Origin: Phoronis australis
Lineage: Eukaryota > Phoronida > Phoronidae
Direction: 5' to 3'
Assembly: GCA_002633005.1 (NCBI GenBank)
Contig: NMRA01001013.1
Location: 6,858-70,385, forward strand
DNA length: 63,528 nt
The notes beneath the pieces are model-generated. The model worked only from the letters and a program-made list of their open reading frames with translations, made no database searches and had not been told where the DNA came from. The first letter of the stretch is position 1. Every line of letters starts with the position of its first letter. A program made the position numbers and the translations under genes. Of the stretch, positions 24,688-37,800 are shown piece by piece.

Positions 24688-27600
24688 ATGGGACAGACGT
24701 TGTCCGAACCAGTGACTACAAAAGAGTCGTCACGTTGTAGTAACTCACTGGTCAAGGTGGGTTCCTCAGCCATGCAGGGTTGGAGGATCAGCATGGAAGA
24801 TGATCATACGCACTTGTTGTCGCTGAGCTCCGATAAAAATGCCTGTTTCTTTGGAGTGTACGATGGACATGGAGGTATAGTCCTTTTGCAAAGTTATCTT
24901 GTCTTAGATGTGACAGAAGTAATAACAAATGACGTCAATATTTTGGCCAGACTTCTATGAACTGAACTGGAGACTCAAATCAGAAAATTAACCCTCATAC
25001 GGCAATTTCTCTTTATGTAATTGGTCAATTTTCGAGTTGAATCTGTTGTAAATTCACATGTTTTTGGGCACAGAGCAGTATGTAGGTCAGTTTATGTGCA
25101 GATGTAGTTGATCCACCAACCTAGGCTACTGGCTGGCGGCCGCAGGTGGTGGGTTGATAGTTCACCTGGGTAACTTGCGAACTGAAAGTTATGTGTGGTG
25201 TCAGAGAATAACTTGAGGGCTGTTCAGTAAAATCTGTATGGGAGGGGAAGGCACTTTTTTCGCACCCACCACCCATATTTTTCATTTATATCTTCAGCCC
25301 ACCACCTTTAATATTTTAGAAGTTTGAAATGCAACCATCCGTAATTTTTTTTGTTGTTCATGCGATTGGTTGCACAGGCGCTTGAATTTATCTGTTCTTC
25401 GATCACCACTGACGTCATTCATTACTAAGAAAACACAATTATGTTTCTTATGTATGGTTATTAGCCATTGAGAAATTCGAGCGCCTGTGGTTGACTGGTG
25501 TTATGGGCATGCCGATGGGGGGATCGGAGGGAGTGAAAAAGTCGGAGCTTTTTGCAAGTTGCATTCTTATTTTAGTTATTGATTCTGTGTGAATTGTTTA
25601 TAAACTTACTGTAATTATCCACCATCAAACATTTAGGCCCAATGAAACAACAACGACCTGTAAAATTTTATTTTTTTGAAGTACAAGCGCCAGCCATTTT
25701 GAATTTAAATCAAACACAACCACCCGTAAATTTTTATTTCAATTGCCTTCCCCCCTCCCAAACCGATTTTACTGGAACAGCCCTGAGGGAAAATATGCTG
25801 GAAACCATGAAACTCAACAAAATCTAAACTTTCCTGCCAAAAAACTTTTGTTTGTTTGATGTTCTTCGGTTATTTCAAAATAAAAAATCCTCCAATAGAG
25901 TCCTTAAGGCCATATTTGATTCTTGCCTGTTTTTTTTGAAAAATTGATTTGATGTGATATTTTTAGGTGTCCATAATTTCAAAAAGAAAATGTCACCTGG
26001 TTCCAGCTTTGAGGTGCAGGTTACAAAATGCTAGCTTGAACCAGTTCATGTTATATTTCTTGTTCTAACAAGTGCGATTTTCTTTCGTCACATGGTAAGG
26101 ATATTTGCTGCAAGTCGTGTTGTCTTATGACACAGTGTCGCAACTTATTTCCAACAGTTGACTTTCACGATTGTCATATTTGTGTCAAAATATCAATCAT
26201 AAAGTGAGTCAGCTGAGCATTCCTGTGGCCAGGACAATCCTATTGCTAAAGGTCAATGTATATCAGCCATATTGCTGTTCTTTAAATGTCCTTCTCCAAA
26301 TGTGCTTCTTGCCACGCATCCACTAATATCATATTAACACTTTGGAATTTATTTGTATCAAACGTCAATGCTCAAAATTGTAAAAGTTGACAAAAAAGCT
26401 CTCCTAAGTTTCAAAACATGTCTTAAGTAAATTAGATGATTTTTGTGAATAATTGTCTGCCAGTAGAACTTTTCCTGCTGAACTTGCCGATTCAAAAACT
26501 ATATCAATCATCAGCAATATTTTTGTTTTTGAGTGAAGTATTGATTGGAATGGCTTACAGATTTCCTCAAATGCCATTACGGTATAATCTCACCAATTTC
26601 GGTGAAAGAATTGTTGCCAAAATTACACTTTTATCATAATTTCAAGGTCATCTTACATTGTTGTGAATGCCAACAAATTTCCAAATATTTTTTGATGGAA
26701 GCCATGATAAAAAACTTGAACGTTGTGAAGCATTAACTTGATGCTACATTTCTTTTATACGAAATGAAAAAATAAAATTTTATTTGTCTGTCACATCCTG
26801 TCCTAAATAAGTGAGATTTTTACTGTAAACGCGTGTAAGAGGTTTTAGTTTCCAGGGGAGCATTCATTGATCATCTACTGGAAAAGGGTATTGTAACCTG
26901 GCTTAGCACTGTGAAAACATGGCAAAACAGTCGTGTACTTAGTAACAACATGTGTGTTTATACTCCAGGAGCCAGAGTAGCCCAATATGCTGGAAAACAT
27001 CTACACGAATTCATTTCATCAGACACATCATTTGGTAAGACGTTAATTTGTGGTTTTCAAGTGGTGAAGCTAATGTGAAGTAATGTATGGTAGACGGCAG
27101 TGACCAGACATGAGTGCGATTTATTTTAATTGTTACTGCGGGTTCAGCGTGTTGCATGTAAATGCCAAATATTTTCCATTTTTCTAAAACTAGTGTATGG
27201 AGAAATGAAAATTTTAAAAATTACTTAAAATGGTAGTTTTCACTCTTTGGATAGAATTTATATTTGAAAAGTGTTCAGAGTGTACAAAGTTACTTGGTTT
27301 GTTGTTCAAAATGCAAAAAAATCTGTTAATTAGGCAGTAATATGCGTACTGTCATGCCACATGGTGGTTTGATGTCATGACATGACTGAAACCAAAAATG
27401 ATTGGGCACCACGCTATTTCAGCGTAACGTAAAAGAGGTGATGATTGTGACAGAAAGCACAAATATGATTGAACATTCAATTTCAGTTTTGCCAGACTTT
27501 ACAGCTGTGTGTTCCTTACGTGATGAACTGTTGATTATACGTCTGCCACTGCAAAATGGAACTTTATTTTGTTTACGGAATAACAAATTTTGTGGTAAAC

Positions 27601-30600
27601 CTAACAAGTTTGAGCATGCAAAATACCACAAAAAGTTAACTTACAAGTGAAATTACAATTAAGGTGCAATTGCTTGGGTGTCTAAAATCTTTCGCAATGT
27701 CACTTTAAGCTTCATTTTGTCAATGCTGTTTAGCCATCAGTTTAGAATTCTCAACTGAAATGCTTTCAAGTTTAAGAAATTTACCATGCTTATCCCATAT
27801 TAAATTTTAGGGTTGGCCAACCCCAATAAACTCAGAATTGTTTTCCTGTGATGCTGATGGTTTCAATGTTCCTGTTGGTAACAGAAATTGAATCCTATCA
27901 CAGTGAGGAATGTTATTAAATTGATTTTATGAGAGTAAAAGACATAACTTGATTTTCTTTTTTCATCAGCGAAGCAGGGCAAAATGCACCTTTAAATAAG
28001 ATTTATGAGAAATCCCTAATTTCATATCTCACTTCAGTCAATGGCAAGGTAACAGAAGCCATCGTCTCGGGATTCCTGAAGTTAGATGAAGAAATGTTAA
28101 AAGACGACTTAATGAAGGATGAACTAGCAGGCTCTACAGCTAATGTGATTGTAGTGAAGGAGAACAAACTATATTGTGTAAGTAACATTGTCATATTGTG
28201 CTTCGTGTAGGCAGCGCCATGTTATAGTAATGTGACTATGTAAGGGAAATATGCTTGTAGAAGGGGAAATAACATAGACTTTTCTCTGCGTTCAAATATA
28301 TTGTAAATGGCTTCTGTTCCTATGGTTTGCCTGAAGATACTGATTGAATTTAGTAGACTCCAGTCACTCATTTCACTAGACTCAAGCAGACCCTTGGCGC
28401 ATGTTTCACCAGACTCCAGGAGACGCCAAGCACATGTTTCACCACACTTAAGCAGACCCCAGACCTGTTTCTCCCAACTTGAACAGACCTCAGACACCTG
28501 TTTCACCTGATTCGAGCAGACCTCAGACACCTGTTTCATCTGACTTGAGCAGACCCCAAGCACATGTTTCACTACACTCAAGCACATCCCAGACACCTGT
28601 TTTTCCTGACTTGAACAGACCCGAGACACCTGTTTCACCCGATTCGAGCAGACCTCAGGAACCTGTTTCACCCGATTCGAGCAGACCTCAGACACCTGTT
28701 TCCCCCGATTCGAGCAAACCTCAGACGCCTGTTTCACCCGATTCGAGCAGACCTCAGACACCCGTTTCCCCCGATTCGAGCAGACCTCAGACACCTGTTT
28801 CACCCGATTCGAGCAGACCTTAGACACCTGTTTCACCCGATTTGAGCAGACATCAGACACCTGTTTCACTTGACTCGAGCAGACCCCAGACACCTGTTTC
28901 TCCTGACTCAAGCAGTCCTCAGACACTTGTTTCACATATCTTGTCATCCATTTCACATCAGTGTATATCTGTTGACATTTCATCGCACTAGACTAAACTA
29001 TTCACTGAAATATATCTGAAGCCTCAGAGTTTTATTTTTTTATTTCGTACCTTTATTTATCCTGAAATCATGTTGGTGGATATAACAGTGGTTCGGTTGC
29101 CCCTGCTGTATATCCATACAACATAAATAGCAATGTGTTATACATAATACAAAAGTAAAAGAAACTCAAAGGAATTTGGTGAAAGGCGAAGGGAAAGAAC
29201 TTTCATACACTCATTCACATTTCATGTGGATTGAATAACTAAGTTTGATAGGTTATCTACGTAACATCTATCAGTTGTAACTTATATTACATTTAATATA
29301 GTGAAATCACATTACAATAAGGTGATGAGTATGTCCTTTTCTTTTCCATGGCAATTAAGTCAATACATGTAAAATCCACGATCTCAAACTGCACAAAATT
29401 TAGCTTGAGATGACCAATCAAGGCATACCAGTAATCAATAAACTCCTCTCGCCTGAGGTATACTGAACCAGAAATGCACCACATTGCACACCTATAAAAA
29501 GGTTCCATCACATGGCATGGACCAAAACAAATGTGTTTATTTAAAGGAAACGCTTTACTTGAGTATGTAGTTTTTAGTTACTGTTCGTTCACTGGTTTTC
29601 AGGGTAATGTTGGAGATTCGCGGGCAGTAGCCAGTAATAGTGGTAGAGCTGATCAACTTTNTTGAATTGAGTAGACTCCAGTCACTCATTTCACCAGACT
29701 CAAGCAGACCCTAGGCGCATGTTTCACCTGACTCAAGCAGACCCCAAGAACATGTGTCACCACACTTAAGCACACCCCAGACACTTGTTTCTGCCAACTT
29801 GAACAGACCTCAGACACCTGTTTCACCTGATTCGAGCAGACCTCAGACACCTGTTTCACCCGACTTGAGCAGACCCCAAGCACATGTTTCACCACACTTA
29901 AGCACACCCCAGTCACCTGTTTCACCCGATTCGAGCAGACCTCAGACACCTGTTTCACAAGACTCAAGCAGACCTGAGATACCTGACCCCAGACACCGGT
30001 TTCTCTTGACTCAAGCAGTCCTCAGACACTTGTTTCACATGTCTTGTCATCCATTTCACATCAATGTATATCTGTTGACATTTCATCGCACTATTCATTG
30101 AAATATATCTGAAGCCTCAGACTTTTATTTTTTATTTTGTACCTTTATTTATCCTGAAATCATGTTGGTGGATATAACAGTGGTTGGGTTGCCCCTGCTG
30201 TATATCCATACAACATAAATAGCAATGCGTTATACATAATACAAAAGTACATAAATGAAACTCAAAGGGATTTGGTGAAAGGCGAAGGGAAAGGACTTTC
30301 ATACACTCATTCACATTTCATGTGGATTGAATAACTAAGTTTGATATGTTATCTGCGTAACAACTATCAGTTGTAACTTATATTACATTTAATATAATGA
30401 AATCACATTACAATAAGATGATGAGTACGTCCTTTTCTTTTCCATGGCAATTAAGTCAATATATGTAAAATCCACGATCTCAAACTGCACAAAATTTAGG
30501 CATACCAGTAATCGACAAACTCCTCTCGCCTGAAGTATACTGAACCAGAAATGCACCACATTGCACACCTATAAAAAGGTTCCATCACAAGGCATGGACC

Positions 30601-32474
30601 AAAACAAATGTGTTTATTTAAGGGAAACGCTTTACTTGAGTATGTAGTTTTTAGTTATTGTTCGTTCACTGGTTTTCAGGGTAATGTTGGAGATTCGCGG
30701 GCAGTAGCCAGTAATAGTGGTAGAGCTGATCAACTTTCAATTGACCACAAACCAAGTAATGAAGTGGAAACTAAACGCATCATAGCTGCTGGAGGCTGGG
30801 TAGAGTTTAACAGGGTCAATGGAAACTTGGCACTGTCCAGAGCTTTAGGTGACTTCGTATTCAAGAAAAATGATAAGAAGAAGGCGGATGAGCAAATTGT
30901 GACGGGTGAGAGTTAGTGTTAAGTGCAGTGTAGGTGGTCACTTCTTTGAAGTATAAATATGTTCTCTGTCTTATTTCAGTAGCTCTGAAGTTCCGCATTT
31001 TGACACTTGTAGCAACATTTATGTAGGCATGCCTTGTTCATTTTGACCCAAGCTTTGTTCTATTCATAGAATTATGGGACTCCAATGAAGTTAGTTTGTA
31101 ATTGTCCCTGCACCATTTAATCCACAATGGGAAAAGATTGCATTATTCATACCATAAGTTAAGAAGTCGATTCTTTCTTTTGTTTGAGTCACACAGAGAT
31201 AATTAGGTCAAGTTGAAATCATAATTAGCTAAGGGACTGTGAATCTTCCCGGTGAAGCAATTAATGAACTACATTCGGCCCATGATGCTATTGTCTTATG
31301 TAGTTAGAAACGCCAAAGTTGCAAAAAGCAAAACAATGTTACACCACTTAAACATGAACAATAGTTTTCAAAGATGGCGTGGCATGGGGCTCTACGAGCA
31401 CCTCTCTTCAGTGTCATCATTTCTATCAATTCAAAAAACCTTCGATTTAAACCATAAAATCAGTCTTATCTTGTTCCTTACTTGGATTAGAAATAGGTTG
31501 ATATTGATTCACAGCAGACTCACTAAGTTGGTTGTTACAGTGGGGTGGTTTGAGGTGCTGAAGTGGTATAGCCATGAGGGGAATTTCAGGCATATTCATG
31601 TAACCTATGCGATAATGCTGCTTTGAAGAGCATAGATGTACTGTAATTTATGCGATAATGCTGCTTTGAAGAGCATAGATGTACTGTAATTTATGCGATG
31701 ATGCTGCTTTGAAGAGCATAGATGTACTGTAATCTATGCGATGATGCTGCTTTGAAGAGCATAGATGTACTGTAATCTATGCGATGATGCTGCTTTGAAG
31801 AGCCTAGGTTTTCTGTAATCTATACGATGATGCTGCTTTGAAGAGCGTAGACTTCTGTTAGGAAAGTTTTTGTCTGATATCAGAACAAGGTTTACAATGG
31901 CTTTTGCATAATCTTTTATTATTGGCAGCCTATCCTGATGTACAAGTGAGAGAGATCAGCAAAGATCTTGAGTTTGTTGTATGCGCCTGTGACGGTATCT
32001 GGGATGTCTTAACCAATGAAGAAGTCGTGGAATTTGTGCGGGCAAGAATTGCACAGCAAATGGAACCAGAAGTTGTAAGTCTTGACTTGTTAACATCACT
32101 TGTCAGCCACAAATGTCATTGAAAGTATGGTAGAAGTGTCCGATCCAATTTGACTGAGTGGTTTTATCCGAGAAACTTATCTCAAGGGTCTAGGTCACAG
32201 ACTAGAACAACTGTACAATGGAACTTATGTCTGAGTTGAGCCAAGATGAGACGAAAACATTTTTACTGTAATTGGTTTTCATTTTGTTCTATTCTTTTTA
32301 TAGATCTGCGAAGAGCTTATGATGCGGTGTTTAGCGCCAGACTGTCAGATGGGCGGGCTCGGCTGTGATAACATGACTGTTGTTCTCATATGTTTCCTAC
32401 ACGGAAGTACTTATGAAAATCTAGCTCAAAAGTGTGCCGTACAATCTCGACCAAACGAACTGGACGTTAAATGA
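24688..32474 (+). CDS. PP2C/PPM-family Ser/Thr phosphatase, ppm-2-like
   Basis: Coding exons 24688-24874, 26969-27034, 28038-28177, 30680-30905, 31929-32074 and 32304-32474. All are GT-AG with consistent phases and give 311 residues. The start MGQTLSEP matches the conserved N-terminus of the C. elegans T23F11.1/ppm-2 group; Gly2 with Ser6 fits an N-myristoylation signal. The metal-binding and catalytic PP2C positions are intact: R33 and E37-D38 (GWRISMEDDH), D59-G60 (YDGHGG), D136 (GNVGDSRAV), the LALSRALGDF motif, D228 (CDGIWDVLTN) and D277 (GCDNMTVVL). It should be an Mg/Mn-dependent phosphatase held at membranes if myristoylated. The C-terminal tail after the catalytic domain is short. Part of exon 4 recurs at 29603-29660 as an assembly duplicate. 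It converges on C2CD3. Confidence 0.92.
27810..27960 (+). repeat. Dispersed repeat, copy 2
   Basis: Diverged match to 4551-4720, same orientation. In the intron between phosphatase exons 2 and 3. Family not recognised. Confidence 0.5.
28370..28945. repeat. 33-bp minisatellite in phosphatase intron 3
   Basis: About seventeen units of 33 bp, based on CACCTGTTTCACCCGATTCG plus AGCAGACCTCAGA. Because 33 is divisible by three, both strands are open over long stretches: an 11-residue PQTPVSPDSSR repeat on plus and VSEVCSNRVKQ on minus (28222-28983). Its position between two good splice sites of the phosphatase gene makes it intronic. Confidence 0.9.
29603..29660 (+). pseudogene. Truncated duplicate of phosphatase exon 4
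   Basis: The first 58 bases of exon 4 (GNVGDSRAV.. through ADQL) with their acceptor, cut off by the n at 29661. The complete exon is at 30680-30905. It is probably the same locus from another allele, not a real second exon. Confidence 0.8.
31600..31857. repeat. 43-bp minisatellite, ~6 units
   Basis: Tandem 43-bp units containing ATGCTGCTTTGAAGAGCATA and GATGTACTGTAATCTATGCG, in the phosphatase intron just ahead of exon 5. Units drift progressively toward the 3' end. Confidence 0.88.
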
Positions 32475-32616
32475 CAATTTGAGCATGTTCCTTAAAATGA
32501 TAGTGAGACTTGTTTGGGTTTAGATTAATACATTATTTTAACACAAAGTGATTACTTTTGCATTGTTAATGGCGGTTTTTAATTATTGTTTATGTTCTAA
32601 TAACTTATTTATTTAA

Positions 32617-32622
32617 AATAAA
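32617..32622 (+). promoter_or_regulatory. Candidate poly(A) signal of the phosphatase gene
   Basis: AATAAA about 145 bp after the stop codon at 32474. Confidence 0.55.
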
Positions 32623-33734
32623 TGGAAATGTTGACTATCATTTTGTTTGTTTTCATTAACACCACCAGGTGCTGTGTGGTGTCTCTTAAAGCCTCATAAC
32701 ATCAGCTTCTGATGTCAAACACATTCTTCCCAAGACTATTTGCTCTTGCAACAAAAACCTAAACTATTCAATTCAGTCTGAAGCAAATTTTCTTCCTATC
32801 CCAGATTTCCCTTCAAATTTGAGTTAAGAGCAAGTCGGCGAGAGTAGAGAACAAGTTCAAAATAGCAGTAGGAGCTAATTTTAAATTTGTTTTTTGACTA
32901 GAAAATTGCCCGAGATGGATTGAAGTTTTAAAAAATGTTAGCCAGTTCAGTGAGAGTGACTTGCTATTTAATTGGTGTTGGGAATTCGCCTAATAGACAA
33001 TTTGAGAAACTGGAATATATTAGTTTCTTAATGAACAACCTGGTGCAGCAACTTTTAGGTCAAGAGTAGATTATGTAACAAACTGCATCCCATGGACTGG
33101 CACAGTTGCTTAAAAATAATTTGTATGCAACATGGGGTCACTGGGAATACATGAATCATTTTTCTTAGAGTGAGCAGCATTAATTTTAAACCCATGCTTT
33201 TTGTCAAAACCGATTTTTATTTAGGTTACATAAAAAGGTCATCTTATCTCTACTCAATTTAGAAGTGATCTCGGGCTCAGGAAATACAGACAGTTTAATA
33301 TTATTTCAGTCCAATCTCAATAAATTTCCAGTCGTAGCGTGGACTGTTGAGCTCAGACTTGAAAGTTCTAAGAAACTGACTCATTGGATTTGTCTTGGTG
33401 AATTACTGCAAACAATTTCAATTGTGACAAGAAGGCAATAACGGGAGTGTAAATAATGAGTCGGAACAAGCAAGTTGTTTTGCACACGAGATCATGGTTT
33501 ACGGCCACTTTAAATAGCAAATCTCTATACTTTAGGATCCTGATTTTATGGAAGTCGTGTGAATACATATTTGGTGGTTCTTCTATAATCCAGGTGTTTT
33601 GTAACAGTGTAGGTAAAACATTCAAACTTCTTAGAAAAACCTGTGTTTGACAAAAGCTAGCACTGACATAGGGAAACAACTGACTGGATGGCAGATGTTA
33701 AGGGGGCTGGTTTTCAGGGGCCTGGTGTTAAAAA
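32623..33734. other. Intergenic between convergent genes
   Basis: About 1.1 kb between the phosphatase 3' end and the truncated SINE at 33735. AT-rich with short open frames only. No feature recognised. Confidence 0.45.
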
Positions 33735-33848
33735 AAAATAATTGCAGGCGGTCTGATACATGTTGTACCAGACGTGCGCAGGCCTCGCATGTGGGCCCAT
33801 TGCACTGATCACCTGGAAATATTTTTTGCTTTATTAATATATGGGCCT
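33735..33848 (-). mobile_element. 5'-truncated SINE tail, reverse orientation
   Basis: The reverse complement closely matches 35172-35290, the 3' body of the SINE at 35055-35295; shared blocks include CACATGCGAGGCCTGCGCAC and TATCAGACCGCCTGCAATT. The tRNA-like head is missing. With the full element it forms an inverted pair flanking the last C2CD3 exon. Confidence 0.75.
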
Positions 33849-34627
33849 GGTGTTAAGAGGGACTGATGTTAAGAGGGACTGATGTAGAGGGTACTGGTGA
33901 TAAGGAAGACTTTATCAAAAATAAAACAATGTACTTGCTCTGTGACATTTTATTCAATTATGTCATCAATATTCATATCTGTTTTGACCTTGATCTACAG
34001 AATGTATTAGCAAAAATTTGTGAACAGAACACAATGGAATGCAATAACTTACCATCACAACATGAATGTTTGAATGATACGTTACCAAGGAGACGCATTA
34101 AGTCATAATTACTGCAGATGCTGAAATTTTATATCGAACACACTGCACAACAGTATAAAAATATTTAAAATACGCATAAAACTACAAATAAATAAATAAA
34201 AAATTGTGATATCAATTCGTAACTTTAATTAAGAAGTCGATCTTGTGGCATGAGCTATGATCAAAGATCAAATATATTGAAGATCAGAATTGTTGTGGTG
34301 GCTACAAGCGCTCCTACATGGTATTCCACAACTAACTTCTGTTTATGAACATTTACTGTATTATGAAACTGGTCTCAAATTTATCCTTGGTCAAACTAGA
34401 GGTGATCTCGTGGATTGGAAAGAACTGACAGTCTTATTACTTGAGACCAGACGTGACAAGCAATAACAAACGGTAAGAAATCACTTCTTATTTGAGTTAG
34501 GAACAAGTAACAGATCAATTTAGAGCGGTGAGTGACTTAAATCAAAATATAGTTTTTTTGACAAAACGTGAATGGACAGCCGCTTTAACTGATTAACATT
34601 TAATGTTCATGGTTTTGTTCTCATGTT

Positions 34628-34633
34628 TTTATT
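34628..34633 (-). promoter_or_regulatory. C2CD3: Candidate poly(A) signal of C2CD3
   Basis: AATAAA on the minus strand (TTTATT on plus), about 175 bp past the C2CD3 stop codon at 34807-34809. Confidence 0.5.
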
Positions 34634-34806
34634 GTTCAAACACACTATAACACAGAATCACTGAGCTTCAGTATTGAAGCGTAATAGAGGTGGTAGGCTT
34701 CAATACAGGTTCAATACAATTACAATAATGTTCTGACTCTCCATGTTCCTGGTCCTTGAAGCCTATTTGTCGCACACGGTGATAGCTGTGGGTGCCTGTA
34801 GAGCTG

Positions 34807-37800
34807 TTACTGTAAGTTGGCAGAAAACACCTTGGCAATGTGCTTGGCCCGTTCAGCTGATGGTAAGCTGTTCAGAAGTACCTTACGGTGCTTGTCACTC
34901 TTCAAGGCAATAGGACGCTGCCCAGGTTCCTTCAAGAGATCATTTGACACAAACTGTAAACAACCCAAATATGACCAGTTAATGCCCGTTGCTCAGCTTA
35001 AGAGATAGGTTGTGCAAATTTAAGTATAATACCTTCACTCAATGCGTAGAGGAGGCAGTGTGGCCTGGTTGATAAGTGCCCGCTTTCTTTATTCGAGGTC
35101 GTGGGTTCCAGTCTCACCAGGTCATACTGCTAAACCCTTGAGCCAGGTTTCCAGCTCTACAGCTCGGTTTTAACCATATATTAATAAAGCATAAAAATAG
35201 TTCCAGGTGATCAGTGCAATTGGCCCACATGCGAGGCCTGCGCACGTCTGGTACAACGTGTATCAGACCGCCTGCAATTGTTTTTTTTTTGTTTTTGTTT
35301 CACTCAATGTGGATCTGCTCTTCCTTCACAAACAGTACAGGCAATCTCACGAACAACGTTCTTTTTTATGATGAACAAACATTCCTCCTGCTGCCTCTGC
35401 CTGGCTTGTGATTGAGCAAGACGGCCCACCTGTCCCTCATTTATGCTAATGCTTTTGTTAAAATTATTGTTTTTCTCTGTTTTTCAGTGGCTGCTTTCAC
35501 AGCAGCAAATAATGGAACCTTGCTAAAGAATATTTTGTCTTAATGAATGAAAAATATTTTCTCTGTAAACCAAGCTCCTACGGACCTAAGTTTTCGTGAT
35601 ACTTATTTTTGTTGAAAAATTTTGACAAACTAAAATTCCCATCCTTTTCATATTGTACCAGTCGTAATGCATACAAAGACAGTGTTACATCACATTAACA
35701 CCACGAGTGACTGTGTTAATAGACCACACATTAAGCTTGACTACTTTGCTTTGAACAAGTTTTCACAACTGTTTATTTTACCTTCTTTGTCTGCTGTGTT
35801 GCATAAGACATTTTGAGAGTGTGCATGGACTCCTCCATTTTATCAACAGATGGGAAAAAATGCGTCGACCTGAAAGTGAAAATAAAGAACCTTATGTATT
35901 TACTTAACATACCCTGTTTGACCACGCCCAATAATATGCAAGAAATGTGCTAGCCACTCAGATGGTCTAAAGGTACAGTTGTTTTCAAAAACAAAAATTG
36001 GCGAAATTTTGAAATAAAAAGGTTCCTGCTCATGTTCAAATTATTCAATGTTATAATTTCCTGCAGTATTCTCCCTACAAATTTGATGAGGCCAGACTGT
36101 ACAACACATTGCCATCTGTTGACAAGTGGGTGACTTGCACACATCTTTACAGAATCACGTGTGAATGACAGCAGTCGTCTGATTGTGCACTAAGAAATAT
36201 CATCATGTGAGACTGCTGAAAGCATACAGTTGCAGGTGTCCCACCCAATAAATTTTTACTGTTCTTAATTGAGATTTTTATGCATGTCAAGGGTCTGTGG
36301 TTATTTGGACTCTTTAAAAGCAGGATATTATGGCAGGCTGCCGATTTCTTAAGTGTACAATGAACTTAACTAATCAACACAAGACTTAAAGATAATGATC
36401 CCACTGGTTGGAAATTTACAATGATCTCAGTGAGCTGATGACGCAGATGGCGCTTTGTTTATCACAGCTCTAACCTTCCCATTGTGCAATGGTTGAGTTG
36501 TTAAGTACAAAATGTACTGGCAGTAAATAATTAGTTATAATGCAGAGCAACCACTGCGCCGTGACAAACTGGCTGTATGAGCACAGCTCTGAATAAGGTA
36601 TAAAATAAGATATGAGCACAGCCCGAGAAATCCCTTTCGCATTATATCCAGGTTCTCATTCACTCCCTTGCATATATTCTCTAGTAAGACTGACCTAAGA
36701 GGAGTAGGAAAAAACTGTGTGCTCAATTGTCAGGCAGTGAAGCCAGGATTTGAACCCAGGTCCCTAAACAAGAGTCTGGACCTCAAACCACTGACCCACA
36801 CCGAGTAAGCTACCAACAGGTAGTTCACTGGCCAAACCATCTCATTCACAATATCAAGTGATCAAATGAGTAAGGCATCAAACTGTACCGTTGGAAGGTG
36901 GCCTCCTCACGCTGAGGGTTTCTAGTGTCCCTTGATGTAGGAGCACCACATGGTAACTGTTGCTGAGTATACCCTAATATAGGAGTATTATGTGGTAACT
37001 GTTGTCGGGTATCCCCTATTGAAGGAGCACTACATGGCAACTGTTGCTGGGTGTTTCCTGGTGCAGGTGCAGTGTATGGCATCTGTTGCCGTATGTCCCC
37101 AGTTGAGGGAGCAGAGTACACCTGCTGCTGAGTGTCCCTTGGCGAGGGATCAGTGTACACCTGCTGCCGAGTGTCCCTTGGTGAGGGATCAGTGTACACC
37201 TCTTGCTGAGTGTCCCCTGATGAAGAAGCACTGAATGGGAATTGTTGCCGAGTGTCTACTGGTGACACATCATTATACACCTGTTGTTGGGTGTACCCTG
37301 GTGAGGGATCATTGTACTCCTTCTGCCGAGTGTCCCCTGATGAAGAAGCACTATATGGGAATTGTTGCCGAGTTTCTACTGGTGACACATCATTATACAA
37401 CTGTTGTCGGGTGTCCCCTGTTGAGGGATCATTGTACAACTGTTGCTGCATGTCCGCTACCCGTTCAATTTGGCGGTCATCGTTCATTACAGAGCTCACT
37501 GCCAGTGAGTCAGTGCTGCTGTCATTATCTGCAATGACATCCGACACCTCCAAATCACTTGGGTCATCTTCAGCCGGGTCGACCACCAGACAAGTTGAAT
37601 CTGGACTACCTTGTTCTGATACATCACTAAATCTCTCTTGAAAAGCATCATTATTTATCATCTCTAAACTTCCATCATGTGTCCATGTGTCATTGTCACC
37701 CAGACAGTTGTTCAGATTCACATTTTCACCATTATTGTCTGTGTCACCTGACTGCTCCTTTGTTACTTCAGCGTTACCCTCTGGTGTGTAATGACCCCCC

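Larger units (their letters stand above)
28340..30745. repeat. Direct duplication (28340-29660 and 29662-30745) across an n
   Basis: After the n at 29661 the sequence jumps back and repeats 28340 onward: the 33-bp array, the following ~550 bp, and the acceptor and start of phosphatase exon 4. The second copy has a shorter array (about 29685-30030), lacks a short stretch near 30500 and reads on into the complete exon. Confidence 0.88.

Noticed and set aside
28222-28983. 253-codon minus frame and 114-codon plus frame (28479-28823)
   Set aside because: Both are readings of the 33-bp intronic minisatellite, whose period is divisible by three.
31252-31626. 124-codon plus frame between phosphatase exons 4 and 5
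   Set aside because: Not recognisable, begins inside an intron with good splice sites on both sides, and runs into the 43-bp minisatellite.
37210-37641. 143-codon plus-strand frame
   Set aside because: Antisense shadow of the repeat-coding part of C2CD3 exon 25.
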